A stretch of DNA of 64,000 nt from Rutpela maculata (GCA_936432065.2 OW386286.2:79574452-79638451), one strand, 5' to 3'; positions 25,098 to 38,520 are shown, numbered from the stretch's first letter. Made by a program: numbers and translations. The notes: a model not told the origin generated them from the letters alone.

Positions 25098-28000
25098 AAC
25101 TTTGAACAGAAATAAATTATAATATGTTAACGTTTTTATCATTTTCAGTAATAAAGTAACTTTAACAATTTTTTCCCCGCTTTTATAAATATTTTGACGA
25201 AATCAACTTTCATTATATATTTCAAAGTGCTACACCCTGTATATTTGTTCTACAACCAGGGCTACAGGGTTTAAAAAACTCATATAATTCCTTGACATTT
25301 AACAAAATGATAGATTTATATTTAGGATTTTTTTTAAGTTGTTTTGCATAATTTAAGGAACATTGAAATGGATACAAAACTTAAGAATATTTTAAATACT
25401 AGTACCTTAACTGAAGTGAATTGAGATAAAACATAATTTCTCTCAAACGATCACAGAGCGCTTTTCGAATTTGTTATATTTACCACATTTTTTTACAGTA
25501 CAGTCCTAATATATCTGGTTCATTCCTTTGTAATACTCCGCCATCCTATCATTTTTGGTCACATGAACCGGAAATATGTCAATATAAAACTACTGATAGT
25601 TTAGAAAAAATCAGATAGCAAGCATAAAAAAGACAACTTTCAAAACGTCGGATTGGTGTCACCACAAAACTGATAGGTAAGAGCTGTACTGAGGTGGTAC
25701 ACTTAACAGGCAACTGCGATAGAATCCGCGATGCTGTCAGATATACCACACAGCAAAGGTAAGACAAATAGAATAATGAATAGGCCACACAACTAGATCA
25801 AGACGTTATAAATCATAGAAATATATTATCTTTATTCCAATTTGCTCTAGAAACCATAACGCAAAATATTATTAGTACATATTTATACATACTAAATCTG
25901 TAAGAGAATGAAAATGATGAACTGAACTATCAAGAGTGTTAAGCGGTACATGTGGCACAGCGACATTGATTTGATAGGTAAAAATTATTATAAATTACAC
26001 CCCCTCCAAATTCAAACACCAATAGAATTCGTTTCATGAGCTGATCACGTGTATTTATTACTATCCTGCTTTTACGGTTCTAGTATAGAACAAAACACGA
26101 TAATAAGATATGATTAAGCTGCAGCATCGAATATAAAATGCTTCTTACATATTTTATCATTTTTCATCAGAAGGGCATCTGCATATTAATCCATCATCAA
26201 AACCGTCTATTTTTTAAGTGGTTTCACACATTCTCTCTTCCAAACGTATGCTAACACTTTTGAGATTATCAATCATTCCAAATAAACGATGCCTCGTTAA
26301 GTTATAAATTTAAACGGACTTCATGTTAGATATTTTATTTAAAATATACGGAGAATGGTGCGTTAGTACGAAGAGTTGGAAGAGTTACTCTATGTATCTA
26401 CTTAAATTATAGTTGTCTGCAACTATATTGGCCACATAAAAAAGGCCATAGAAACCGGCCATAAAGAATATCAAAGTCGGCGCTATTACACGCTCATAAT
26501 AGTACTACAGAGCCGTACTTCAAATTTTTGCGTATTAGAATGAACATAATAATACTGGAGATTTAAAAATCGTGTTTTCGTTTCTGATAAATAAAAAAAA
26601 TCTACATTTGTTTTGCGTCAAGCTAGGAATATGTTATGCATTGGTGGACGCATTGCTTGTCCTTCGCGAAATTCAGAGTATGGCTTTGATAATCTGTTAC
26701 CCTGGTACTAACGCCGACAATAAACTCCGCGCCGTTCTAGTTAGGGGTAATTCGCGTAACTATATCACAAGAATTAGAAATCTTAATTAAAGGAGGCGTG
26801 TTTCCATTTATTTCTTTCCTAATTATGCCAGAACGTACCTTACATAAGAGTGATGATATTTTATTTATTAGGTAATACATTATATTTATTATTGAATGTA
26901 GTGTAGCACCGGTCTCCCCTTATATTAGCTGCTGAAGAGTTTTTTATATGCGCAATACAGTTGTAGACAACTATTTTTAATTTACAGGATGTAACAGGGT
27001 ATTAAAATAAATTATGGATATACCACGAAATTTTCTTTCATTTCGAGATATAATGAAGCGGATGTGGTTTTGAAATGAAACCCACTTTTTCTTAATTTTT
27101 TTTGACAGCTCGGTTACACGTGTTCTCTGTTATCATGTTTTCAAGTTAGTTTAGCTTAATCACACGGGGTGGGGGAAGAATTCACATTTAAAATTTGCAA
27201 AAACACGTTTTTCCACGATAACTTTGTTAATATTGACTTGAAAAAAAAGTTAAACTAAAAACTAAAGATCTCGCTGAAGCACATAATCTGCCCCCTCCGC
27301 CCCTCCCTGCCTATTGCTTGGATTGCGACATTTTTTTTTTAAATTAAAGATAAAAAAAATACTCACTTACCTGTAAAAAAAATTATTTTCTGAACCCTTT
27401 CCTTCGTACTCAAAATCGCATTTGAAAAAAAAATGCAAAGGCTATTTCCCCTCCCACAAGTTTGTTTATTTGAAAAAAAATAAAACAATTAATCGGCCAA
27501 ATACTAGAGGTAATAGCGAACAAATTCCATTCTTTTTTTACTATTACTACCCTTTTCCACGACGTGGAGGTAATATTTAAACGCATTGTAAAATATCATC
27601 AAAACGCATTGTAAAATATCACTATAGTAAAATATTTCCCTTCGGTATGCGAGGGAAGTGAAGAAATCGCTTTACTAATTAGTGTTATTTAAAAAGTGCG
27701 TTGTTTTGAATATAAATGGTGACATATGGTAATTATTTGGTTGGGAGAAATACTGCCAGGGTAACGAATTAACTATACTATACTGTAGTTAAACGTGACA
27801 TATTATACTTGTGTGTTCTAGATGTAATATTGTTGAGTGAGTAGTATACTTAAATTAATTTACTTTCATCCTGACGAAATGGACTGGGTCTCTGAAAGGA
27901 CAAATGAAAGATATTTTAGGTCAGGCCGAGAAGTCATTCATTATATTGGAATATAGAGGATGATACATACAGAATGGTTTTGAAAGCCGTTGCACAACTT

Positions 28001-28770
28001 TAACAGAAGAATCAAGGGATGATCGAACATTACTAGGGAAGGGACGCCAAATAGACTTTATGTTAAAAAACAAAGAAATTCTTTGACATAAAGACAGAAG
28101 TAGTTTGAATAATGGTGAAATTTAATGATAGAGGGCAGTACAGTACAGAGCTACCAATATTTTTTCTAAGAATGTTTTCTTTCTCTTTTATGAGCTTTCT
28201 TATTAAACAGTCCAGTACAGGGCTCGTGAGTACGCTTTCATGGGATTTATTTTATTTAAAATCGTCAGCAATAAATTCATAGAAACTCCTGCATGATCTT
28301 TCTTGAGTACTATCAAAACGATTTTGACATCATTTGCATTCTTATACCTATTCAAAAATACAAGTACAAAACATTTTTCTAAGTAACTTTATCCACGCAG
28401 TGATTCAATAAATAAGCTAACAAATCCACTAAAAAGACGATAGAATAATTTTTAGGATGTTTATTTGCTACCAAGAATTGAGAACAGTCTTTGTTTCAAT
28501 AAGTGATTTTGATAAACTAAGTAGTGTCATTTTAGAAACTAATTTAAGTTTTTGTTATCACGTAAGACTTACAAAAACACTGAGAAGAATGCAACACGAA
28601 ATGTTTATTACTTTTACATCCACGTAATAACAGTAAAGAAAATGTTCAAAATGTGTCTTACTCAAATATTCTTAGAATGTGACGAAATGTCGATAATTTA
28701 AGTTTGGGAAAAAGAAAAATTTGTCTGTCGTTCTGTTCTGTTCGTCGGTCTGTCAGTAACTTTTTTTGTG
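25098..28770. other. Long gene-free stretch
   Basis: AT-rich non-coding DNA. I note a short tandem duplication at ~27575-27620 (ACGCATTGTAAAATATCA twice) and several poly(A)/poly(T) runs. Short frames (for example 26572-26790) show no domain and are not supported. Confidence 0.5.
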
Positions 28771-28779
28771 CACACAATC

Positions 28780-29060
28780 ACTATGGGACCGTTTATGATA
28801 TTGACTTGAAATTTTTTACTCCTATGTATTATAATGAGATCTGGAACTAGATTATCTTATTCCGTTGAAGAGTTGGGGGCTAAATGGGAATACATAGGTA
28901 AAGCAGCCAAGTAAGAGTCCATGAAATTGGTATTTAGTGTATATACGAAAAGTCGAAGTCCAAAGCATCATTATTTTTTGCGTGAGCTATCTCTATTATC
29001 ACCCTCTACCACCACCCCCTCCACTACCGATGAGGCATATCATTTTATGGGTTTTGTAGC
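28780..29060 (+). repeat. Dispersed direct repeat, copy 1
   Basis: It shares with 30330-30670 the ordered blocks GATATTGACTTG, TTATTCCGTTGAAGAG, ATTTAGTGT, CACCACCCCC-like C-rich stretches, and GGCATATC then TTTTATGGGTT. The copies are clearly diverged. Non-coding. Confidence 0.6.
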
Positions 29061-29738
29061 GCTTACTTTGTTTTTATTTAAAATAAAATCTAAAAAATAA
29101 AATATTGCCCCAACTAGCTGATAGTTTATTTTATACTTTTACTAAAAAAAGGTACTATTTTAAGACTTTAGAAATAACAAACCGGTTTAATCAATAACAA
29201 ATTATATTACTAAATCTTACAAAGAGCACAAGACGTTATAGGGTGAAAATGAAAATATCGCTTTTACAATAAAGAAACAAATATACACAATATATATAAG
29301 CATATTGAACAAAAAGATAAACAAATTATAAAAAAAATTAAGTAATGAGGGTCGACCGACCTGAAGAGACTTTTATAAACTTTAATTTAATTTACTCATT
29401 CAGTAAACAACTAACAAATAAACATTATATAAGCAAGGTTTATATAAAAAACAATGATTCCAAAAACCTTAATAGTTAAATACAAAATCTCTGCGTATCG
29501 ACAAAATCTGCGGGGGATAAACACCAATACAGTATTTTGTTTAGTCTGGAAAACGATAAAAGTTAAATTTCTTTTACTCAAAACAATCGGTAATTAAATC
29601 ATTACCCGAACACTACATTAATAACACCGCTTAGTATAACGTGATGTGTTGTAAAATGATCCAACAGGTCTCTGGACTTACAGAAGCCGGATCGTAAATA
29701 TGAAGCATTTTACGCCATACTCTAATTAACAAATCAAA

Positions 29739-30068
29739 TTGAGACGAGTAGACAGCTATTTGTTAATTGGTATTAAGTATAGCAACCACAGTACACCGGA
29801 CACAGAACAAATTCTTCTAGGTTTACTCACTGGACCATACTTTATATTACTTTTAACTCAAATCTCCGGGAATCTGCCAAATCTTTTGATGGTGCCTCAA
29901 ATCCATGTGGCCGGCGCCGGCGTCGCGCCGACCATCAATAACCCATCCAGGCTGGAACTCGACTCCCTCGACGACTCCCTAGCGCGTAGAAGGTATTCTC
30001 TGGTTATATATCAAGGTGGGGGAACAACGCGTAGATGTCACGTAATGACTAAATTAGGCCAATCGTAG
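29739..30068 (+). CDS. Unrecognised 109-codon frame in a GC-rich island
   Basis: The frame is open from 29739 to 30068 and covers a sharply GC-rich patch (about 29890-29990, GGCCGGCGCCGGCGTCGCGC) in AT-rich surroundings. The translated part NNPSRLELDSLDDSLARRR looks protein-like, but I recognise no domain and see no clear splice sites or Kozak context. It may be an exon fragment, a piece of a mobile element or a chance frame. No function is proposed. Confidence 0.2.
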   Translation: MRRVDSYLLIGIKYSNHSTPDTEQILLGLLTGPYFILLLTQISGNLPNLLMVPQIHVAGAGVAPTINNPSRLELDSLDDSLARRRYSLVIYQGGGTTRRCHVMTKLGQS

Positions 30069-30329
30069 GCCGAGATTTTCGCTATGTCCAAATATGGGAT
30101 AAGAACTCGAACTACCGCTATCTTTATTTTCAAGCGGTTATATTTACTAATACGGAATTTGACTCAGGGTCGGCTTAGAAAGTATTTCGCGGAATATTAA
30201 GTTATGAAATAAAGGCAAAGAATTGTAAATCGGTGTCATCTATCAAGACTGAATCATTTTTAAAGGGCTCTCCATTTTGAACCGTTATAGTTTCTGAAGT
30301 AGACGATTTCAAATATTATATTATTAATG

Positions 30330-30670
30330 CTCGATGATCAATTACTTCCCAATAGTTGATGATATTAACTTGATACAATACTATATTGACTTTAAAATTG
30401 GTACACCTATGAATTCCAATGAAATCTGAAAATAGATTATGCTTTGCTTTTATTCCGTTGAAGAGGTAAAGCATGCAAGTATGAATCTATAAAACTGGAA
30501 TTTAGTGCCGCCCCCACTATCTCCCCCACTCCATTATTATACGGGTAAAAAAAATAAAATTGTAATTTAGTGTGTACAAGAACCAATAGCCTCAATTTTT
30601 TTTTCATCATCCACCTTACAACCGCCACTCCCGCCTCCACTACATATTTGGCATATCGTTTTATGGGTTC
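30330..30670 (+). repeat. Dispersed direct repeat, copy 2
   Basis: Diverged partner of 28780-29060 with the same block order (ATTCCGTTGAAGAGGTAAAGC, ATTTAGTG, C-rich CCGCCACTCCC, GGCATATCGTTTTATGGGTT). Confidence 0.6.
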
Positions 30671-30979
30671 TTGGGATAGACGATTTCAAATGTATATATT
30701 AGTAAAGTTCTATATTCAATTATTTGTACACAATGGAGTACAAATATAGTATCATTTTTTTTTCGATAGGAGGTCTGAATGTGGAAGTAGTAATTCCTTA
30801 GGTAGCGGTTCTTTTTAATAACATTTATTCTCTCAATTAAACATTTCAAATATTTAAAATAAAAATAGTAATAGGTATATGCTTTCATTAATTTTTCTAT
30901 ATTTTCTCCATTTACAACCAAAACTACCTTTTATAGTTTTTATTTTGTGCATAAATCTAGAAGCATACCATACTAGCAT

Positions 30980-31900
30980 GCAACATTGCAACAATAGTCA
31001 ACTAACGTTCCATCTTTCCTGATAACCTCATCTTCTTGATATTCTGGTGAAATCTTTGACCTTGCCGCTAACTTACACCTTCAAAATTTTCAGGAAAATA
31101 GTTCAAATGAGAGTGAAGAAAATGAACCTTTAAGCGCATGTTGTAACATAGCTGTTAAAATTAGTCAAACATGTTATTTAAAATATCTTTATAATTTGAA
31201 TACTTCTTATTTCTTAGCACATGTTGATCACATATTTCAAAATTGTTGATATTTCTTTTTCATCCTGTTTCATTGATCTAACAATTTTTTTTTTTTTAGC
31301 AGCCTAAAAAATACCCTCCTTATGCTTTGCTTCTCAAAGGATAATTTCTAACACAGATACGTCAAATATTCTCCACATTTGTTGAACGCCTTTACAAACT
31401 GCTTGGTGAACCTAATTTCATATCAAGCTGAGCTAACACTTTGTGGATCAACTAATTTTTCACACAATATTTTTAGAACCTGGTATAAAGTTGACTCTTC
31501 AAGGACAACCTTCAAGCCTCCATAGATAAGTTAGTTGCAATATTTGTATTAATTTTTAGAAGTTCGAGATTTTCATAAGTTTTTTGCAATTTTACCGGAA
31601 TGAGCAACAGAAGCAGATGGATATACGTTGCCATTGTGCAGAGGAATGAATGTCTTTCCAGCTTCTTTTAGATGAATCAATAAATAGTTTCCATTGATTT
31701 GACTTAAAAGTAGGAGCTCTCAGCTAAAGCATGCAGAAATATTTTTGATTTACACCAGTAAGTTTTCTTAAGAAAAGCCTTAAGTACATTTTCCTTCTCA
31801 ATTTCTGTACCAATAAAGTGATATTCCCAGAATTTGAGAAAGAATCTTCAGAAGATATAAATATCTGACCCAATTATTTTGTTTATATTAAATAAATGCA
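30980..31900 (-). pseudogene. Decayed copy of a repeat-encoded protein of unknown function
   Basis: On the minus strand, 31690-31560 reads LIHLKEAGKTFIPLHNGNVY, then PSASVAHSGKIAKNL. Further along come a WRLEGC-like block, an FTKQFVKAFNKCGEYLTYL-like block (31430-31360), and at 31095-31015 an NYFPENFEGVSGKVKDF stretch ending RRGYQERWNVS-like. Order and wording resemble an uncharacterised protein family I recall as highly repeated in insects and cnidarians (PSASVAHS..., HLxYFPENLG.xSxExGERFHQ). Many stops and frameshifts make it dead. The activity of the parent family is unknown to me. Confidence 0.5.
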
Positions 31901-32344
31901 TTATTCTCAATCTCGGACTTGTTTGAAACTGTATGGAAGAGGCATAGGTAAATCGAGGTAAATCGAGCCCATGGATAACAGGCTGTCTAGTAGGTGGAAG
32001 ATTTGGTAGACTATATCTTCTTAGTATTTGACATAACTTTACGTACTAAAAAAAATATACAATGTGTCCCAGATGGACTTAACTATACATGTAATCTTTC
32101 ATATTTTGCATTTTAGGAAAAAAAGTTATTGTTTTCAAAAAGGTTTGCTTGTTTTGAAAAGTTTTCAGCTATAGTCAGAATTTTGAAATAGCCTACAGGA
32201 TGGTTAAAAAATAGGGAAACGTGAAATTGTGCCAAGACTAAAATATATGTATTTTGAGAGGAAAGTAAAGATGTTACAGGAAAAGATATTCCTAATATAA
32301 ATAAAAGTTCACTTATGAAAGTTTGATGTTGTATCTCAAAGTTC

Positions 32345-32645
32345 ATATTTTTACTCTAATTATTATGAAGCTTGTCCTGCACATAGTGCAGTTCGAGTCA
32401 GAAACTGGTTCCACATTAAATGCATTGAGCAGTTTGGTCCTATAAGATGGCCTGCACGCTCCCCTGTTTGATTTCTTTATGGGTTCCCCTAAAGCAAAAA
32501 ATATATGAGCATGGTCTACACGATACCATAAGCCTTTAAAAAGAAAAAATTACAGAAGCAACAGCTGATACAAATGAGGATAACATTCATTTACTGCAGG
32601 CAAAATTTAGAAAGCGAATTGGAAAATGTGTACAAGTAGGATAGT
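32345..32645 (+). pseudogene. Third mariner/Tc-like transposase fragment (C-terminal)
   Basis: The frame reads ACPAHSAVRVRNWFHIKCIEQ, then GPIRWPARSPV with the Asp lost, and FLYGFP after a shift, then a degraded tail of LLQAKFRKRIGKCVQVG type. This is the C-terminal third of the same transposase group as 19637-20162. A TATCCACCCTGTGTC motif at ~32888 may be its terminal repeat. Inactive. Confidence 0.65.
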
Positions 32646-34526
32646 TCAGATTAATCTTTCTATTTATGTTTTGTTATTATGTTAATTACTAAATTACGCA
32701 CTTTGGTTCAATTTATACGTAAGTAATTACTTAGCTATGGCAAAAATATCAACTTGGTGGTACATCCTTAAAATTTTATATCAGAACTTTCATTGAAATT
32801 AGAGATATCTTTCTCCTATAACATTTTTAATTTTCTCTCAAAAAACGTGTCCTTTATTTTTGGCACAATTCCATGTTTCCTTATTTTTTATCCACCCTGT
32901 GTCATAGTTATACATGTTGTCGTTATTTCGAAATTATTACTACAACTAAGGACTTTTTAGAACAATCAAAACTTTTTAAGAAGAATGGCTTTTTCTCTTA
33001 ACATTTAGAAGAAAAACTGCAAGTATAGTTAGGTCCATATGGGTAAACACTGTATGTCATAATAATTATAAACTCAAATGCATGGTAAGTCTTGAATCAG
33101 CACGTAAGATACACCGCAGATACACCCTTAAAAAAATTACGCAAAAAATATATCGGAAACTTAGAAGCTTATAACATAGTAAATCAATAGGTATTGAAAT
33201 TGAACATTTGGCACGTTATGGACTATTTAACTATTTTTAATGAATTCAGTCCACAAAATCTATAGGAATGAGTGATTAATATTCAAACAATTTTTTCGTC
33301 GAGGGACTATGTTAGTGCCTTAGTAGTGGATAAATTTGATATAAAGTGTACACTGGCAATAGTCAAGACGATTAATTAATTAATGAATTCTTCATTATAA
33401 ATCTTTCACATTCAGTGGGCGATTCACGTATATATTACTTTTAAGGTATCTCCATAGAAAGTAACCAAGGAGCGTCAGATCCGACGACCTAACTGGCTCT
33501 GCCTAATGGCGAAGCGCTCCATCTCGTTGACAGAAGAAGTTGTTTCTCGAAATATCGGATTCTTCTGGATCTGGATACAAAAACACCAGTATGGGAATGA
33601 GGGTGTTTTGAAGAAAATGCAAATGCCCCTTGACGTCGTTAAGTAAATTTCTTACAGACAGGTTTGGTCTAGCAATGAGTAAACATAAGCTACCGCCTTG
33701 GTAACAGATATTGTAAATAGACAAGAAAGCTCGATCGTGCAAGATAGTATATTAAGTATCAAGAATGGTGAGGGACGTTTAGCAAACAATTCATAAATGG
33801 AGAAATATAGGAAATTGTATTTACATCCTTCACAAATATCAGAATTGACGTGGAAATTGCTGGCTTAAATACAGTTTCAAATTATTTCCATGACAAAGTT
33901 AGACTGATTGGTTACTAAATGCATTTGACATTTAAATAATTTGTAGAACATCTGGGTAACCACACTTAACTACTAACGCTAAATTATTCTCCCCACGACC
34001 CTCAGTGTGTGCATTCTTTATGCAAAATTTTAAATAAAGATGAAATGACTCTTATATTGTCACTCCATTTATTCTTTTTCACTTGCCATGAATACCCAAA
34101 GACAATTTGTTGAGAAATAAAACAAATGCTACAAATATAAATGCTTCGGGGTAGGAAATTATGTTGAAAAAGTTTTAGACAGTCAAGAATTTTCCGCACA
34201 ACTTCAAGGAAAAAATGTAAGAGTTAAAAAAGTTTATTTAAGTCCAGTAAATCTCAGGAAATTTTTGCAGTATTTTTGGTCAACTTTTATAAATATGTAT
34301 GTACGTCATATATACAGAGTGGTCTGATTTAAATGGGAAAACTTCATCAGTAGATGATCTTACGCCTAAAAGTAATAACTTTTTATCGTATAAACATATA
34401 TCGAAAAACGAATGGATTTCAAAACGCAAAGTACTGAAGCATTATTGGACTTAAACTTTTTGACTCTTGCACTTTCTTCCTGAAGTTGATAATTTACATT
34501 TACAACCTCTTGTATGTCTAAAATTA
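32646..34526. other. Gene-free stretch
   Basis: AT-rich. A minus-strand 79-codon frame at 33503-33742 has no known domain. Nothing else stands out. Confidence 0.5.
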
Positions 34527-35235
34527 TAGTCCGGGAGACAGCGTTGCAAATCATACAATCATTTCAAGTCGTTTAATTCTTATCACAAATCATTCCTATT
34601 GGGTAGTCATTTGATGATGTGAGCGTCAGCTGCTCTAGTAGCGGTGGACCTAGTTATGAGAAAACGTCTTTTATGTAGAAAAGAAAAAATTCAAAAATGA
34701 TTACAGGTCGTTTGAAAATTTGTACATGATAATAATAATTAAAAAAAAGTCAGCTGCGTAGATAATGGGGGATTTTACGTCAGCCGCTTCTATAAACCTG
34801 TATAAAAAATAATTGATGTAAAATCATTTCAGGTTCAATGAAACTTATACAGCTAACTCTTTATATTATTAAAATGATACAAACAATCGTCAGCTATTCT
34901 TTCAATGGAGGCAAAACCGTCAGCTGAGGGATTATAAATGCTGAGCGAGCATTTAATCTGAGTATGGTGCAATCCAATGTAAGATCTAACTGACGATCTT
35001 TCCCCCTTTATATCAATAGATGACGTACATTTTCATTTAATATATTGTTTAAATAATCATTTTTAGAAACTTCAAGTGACTTGAAATCAATTTAAACTAA
35101 AATTTATTGTTTTAATCTAGTTTTCATAGCATACATAATGTGCTTTCAATTCATAAGCCAACTGACGATCTTTCCCTCTTTATACAAATAGCTGACTACC
35201 TTTTTACTTCATATATTGTTTAAATAATCTTTCAT

Positions 35236-35360
35236 AAACATTTTAAGTGATTTGAAATTAATTTAAACTAAAATTTATACAATTTATTTAGTTATAAACA
35301 TAGCTAAATAAATTGTATAAATTTTAGTTTAAATTAATTTCAAGTCACTTAAAATGTTTA
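35236..35360. repeat. Long near-perfect hairpin
   Basis: A ~55-base arm (AAACATTTTAAGTGATTTGA ... AATTTATTTA) is followed by a 14-base loop and its reverse complement with one or two mismatches. It lies within the foldback element. Confidence 0.85.
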
Positions 35361-35579
35361 TATAATTTTTTGTATCAAATACAAGGATGTGTGGAACATA
35401 ATAATGAATAAATAACAAATAAAATATATTTCAAATTACGTTCATTTAGTTTATAGAAAATAAAAATAACTTCCCTAAAAATATTTTCATTGATTATAAG
35501 TATTTTATTCATTATCACTGGAATGTAGTGATGTGTCAGATTCATAATCGCTTTCTTCACAACTGTCCATTTTTTATTC

Positions 35580-35650
35580 TCCTCCTTCTCCTTCTCCTTC
35601 TGCTTCTTCTTCTTCTTCTTCCTCCTCCTCCTCCTCCTCTTCCTCAGTTT
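35580..35650. repeat. (CTT/CTC)n tract
   Basis: Simple CTCCTTCTCC repeat. It gives a Lys/Arg-rich frame on the minus strand and a Leu-rich one on the plus strand, neither supported as protein. Confidence 0.9.
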
Positions 35651-36097
35651 CCTCACTTTCTTCTCTTTCAACATTCTGAATTCTCTTCTCGTCTTGTTCA
35701 GTGTGTTCTGGAAACAAAATTAAATTTGATCATCACTATTACTTTCTCTTATTGGTTTATGCATAAATTTTTGACACCTGTAGTGTTGACAACATCTGTC
35801 ACACTGGTGATACTCGTTGGAAGTTGATCACCGTCGAACCGTTTGAAATCGTATTTATTACCTTTTTCTTCCCATCCATAGACTACATTTACTTTATATA
35901 AGCATGATAAGCTGAAAGAGCTGCATACTTACCTACATGTCCTTTTCGCACGGCTTGGCAACTGCGACTGAAAATAAAACTCGGCAAGTCTACAAACGTT
36001 CCCAAAAAAATGCCGATTTCACGTGCGCCAACTTAGATGCGCGAACTCTTTCCATCAATGCAAGTTACACTTCAGGTTGTTCAGTGGCTAGACTCGA

Positions 36098-36268
36098 TTT
36101 TTTTTTAATGCCTTACTTATATTAACGTCCTGGCGACATTTAGCTAATGCTACCCTTCCACTTAACCTGGGCGGCGAGTCACCAATCAAAGTGACGGACT
36201 CGTCCGGCGTGCTTAACTTCGTCGATCGAGGTCCAGTCACCGAAACCGGTACCGTACCTCACCTCACT
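36098..36268 (-). mobile_element. 5S-rRNA-headed SINE, copy 2
   Basis: Read on the minus strand it matches 23306-23478 in full: the 5S-like head (CCTCGATCGACGAAGTTAAGC, GGACGAGTCCGTCACTTTGA, ATTGGTGACT), the tail (CCCAGGTTAAGTGGAAGGG ... GCCAGGACGTTAATAT) and a poly(A) of about nine. It sits inside the foldback element. Confidence 0.75.
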
Positions 36269-36691
36269 TTCTAATTTACTCAGAAATGCGCAAATAGTTA
36301 GGGTCACCATTTGTCAAGGTATGTGCAAATTTAACCTACAGGATAATACAATGGAAAATATATTTTTTAAATTTGTCTATTTTCCAGCATTAGTGTATAT
36401 ATTATCATTGTAATTGAAACCATAAATTTTAGTTTAAATTGATTTCAAGTTACTTGAAATTTCTGGAAATGATTATTAAACATTTGTTGTACAAATTTTC
36501 AAACGACCTGAAATCATTTTTGAATTTTTTTTTTTTTCGATACAATAGACATTTTCTTACAACCAGTTCCACCACGATTCTGACAGCTGACGCTTGTTTC
36601 GATTGCTAGCCCTATCTAGACTATCGACTACACACAAACCAAGTGACCTGAAATCACCATCAAGAATTCAATGCTGCCTCCCGGACTATTA

Positions 36692-37369
36692 TGCAAATTG
36701 TCTAATTTTGATAAACTATTTGTCAAAAACGGTCAATTAGAGGAGCTCTTAAGACATTAAGACCATATCGAACATAAGCTCTAGGTACAATACAGGGTCA
36801 GAAAATGTTTCATTTCGGTCGGCAATGAGAGCAAGCGAGAACGAAGCAACTAGGGTATTCTTTTTGATCGAATAACACATCCTACTCGTGCTACCTGCTT
36901 TCCCCACCACATGTACGTGGGCAGCTCTGTCTGCGGGAAATGTAAAGAATTATTTGACTCGTTTTGAAAGTATAACGAGTTAAATAATTTTAGTTATAAT
37001 ATTACCTATACTGAACAGAGCCAACTACAATAAATGGTACTGAAATTTTTAATAGCAATGATTTACGTGTTTTCCTGATCGCGTGTCATTATTTGCTCCC
37101 TCTACTAGAGCACTGGTGCACGCCTTTATTGTAGGCAGTCTGTCAAGCCGTTGAAACTATGCCTGCCACCCAAATCCAAAATCTTCCGATACTGTATATT
37201 AAAATTTCAGAAACTTTTAGTAAGAAAAACTATCCTTCTAAATATGCATATTTACTAATTAATTACAAAAACATCACTGGTATACAGGATGTTTATGAAC
37301 GTTTAAAAAGAATTTGCTGTATTTAACACTATATATTATTATGATGCTTTAAGGGTATATTACTATACA
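36692..37369. other. Gene-free stretch
   Basis: No coding frame or repeat pair that I can support. Confidence 0.5.
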
Positions 37370-38520
37370 ACGTAATCTACCAGGACATGCGGAAAATTTA
37401 ACAGTAGGTTGTCCCCACCGAAGGGAGTTAAAAAAATGAAAAATTTTTAAAAAATGACCAAAAAAATTACCTTATTTTTTTTTGTAGAAATGCGCCGCCA
37501 ATGACTTCAACTAATCTAACGTAACGCGGTACAACCATATCACTTTATCAGACTTGGGATTGACACTACTGACAGCAAAGCTGGATAAAATAGAAGTGAC
37601 TTTTTGGTTTTAATCAAATCACACTACAAAAATACCGAAATAAATCGAAATAAATCGAAGACATTGATCTCATGCTGAAAGGACAAGCAGATATACGAGA
37701 TATTTAGTTAAACCGGTCAATGACACGGCGGTGTAACTATTGTTCGACCGGAAGCAAAAAACGCAGCTCTCTAGGGGTCTACACACGATCTAGCTGCACG
37801 GAGCCAGCCTTGTCGGCATGCTTTGAACTCATTCGTAAAAGTAAACTGGTCCGCTGGAATTCCAATTATCTTCAAAGCATACCAACAATGTTGGCTACCT
37901 GCCGCTGGACCGTATGTAGACCCTTCGAGCATATAAGGGAAAATAGAGGTGCCTTTTCTGTTTTACAACAATGCATATGGTTTGTTCTCCACACATATAG
38001 GCGAGGGACGCGAGAGGCGTAGTAAACACTGCAGTAAATATCCACAGAACACAATAGAAAACGAAAGGAAATAATACGCAAATGATACTAAACGCCATAT
38101 TAGAAAGAATCCCCTACGGGGATGAGATCATTATTTTGCACCAGCCAAGGAATCGGGGATTAATAATTTGCTTGTTTACATTTGTAGCCCGAACAAACAA
38201 ACAGCTGTTTGGCGATCTCTATTTTCCCCTATATTCTCGAAGTGTAGACCTCTTTTTTGATCTCGCCGGCCGGCTTCACTTTTTATGCCAATTAAGGAAA
38301 TGTAAACAACTCGAATACGTTCTTTCACAAGTAAGTTCGTCGACCTATTCAGAAGTAGGTCAGGACTTACTCAACATCAGTAGTGTATCTTCGCAAATTG
38401 ACTAATAATTTAATATACTAAATTACCTCAGAATCCTCTAAAATTTTGCAGGGACTTTCCGACACTGAAGACTAGCACACCATTTTATTTTCCGCATTTC
38501 TTGGTAGATCACATTGTATA
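37370..38520 (-). mobile_element. TIR element, copy L (non-autonomous)
   Basis: The two ends are inverted (GTGATCTACCAAGAAATGCGGAAAAT read in from 38515; CGTAATCTACCAGGACATGCGGAAAATTT in from 37372). The whole length matches the plus-strand copy at 61638-64000, for example CAGCTTTGCTGTCAGTAGTG and TAAGGTAATTTTTTTGGTCAT. No transposase domain is seen. The 100-codon frame at 37720-38022 lies inside it and is not supported. Confidence 0.65.

Larger units (their letters stand above)
34527..36688. mobile_element. Foldback DNA element with TTA target duplication (PIF/Harbinger-like ends)
   Basis: The left end TAGTCCGGGAGACAGCG and right end CTGCCTCCCGGACTA are inverted, flanked on both sides by TTA (34524-34526, 36689-36691). 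The inverted similarity extends ~220 bp: AAAATTCAAAAATGATT and CAGGTCGTTTGAAAATTTGTAC at ~34690-34730 recur in reverse at ~36490-36530. The interior has ~200-bp tandem duplicates (34980-35280), a long hairpin (35236-35360), a (CTT/CTC)n tract (35580-35650) and a minus-strand SINE. No transposase is left. A 3-bp TWA duplication suggests PIF/Harbinger, which is inference. Confidence 0.65.

Noticed and set aside
35375..35674. Lys/Arg-rich protein on the minus strand
   Set aside because: Created by the (CTT/CTC)n tract.
37720..38022. 100-codon plus-strand frame
   Set aside because: Inside a non-coding TIR element, no domain, and not kept in the second copy.
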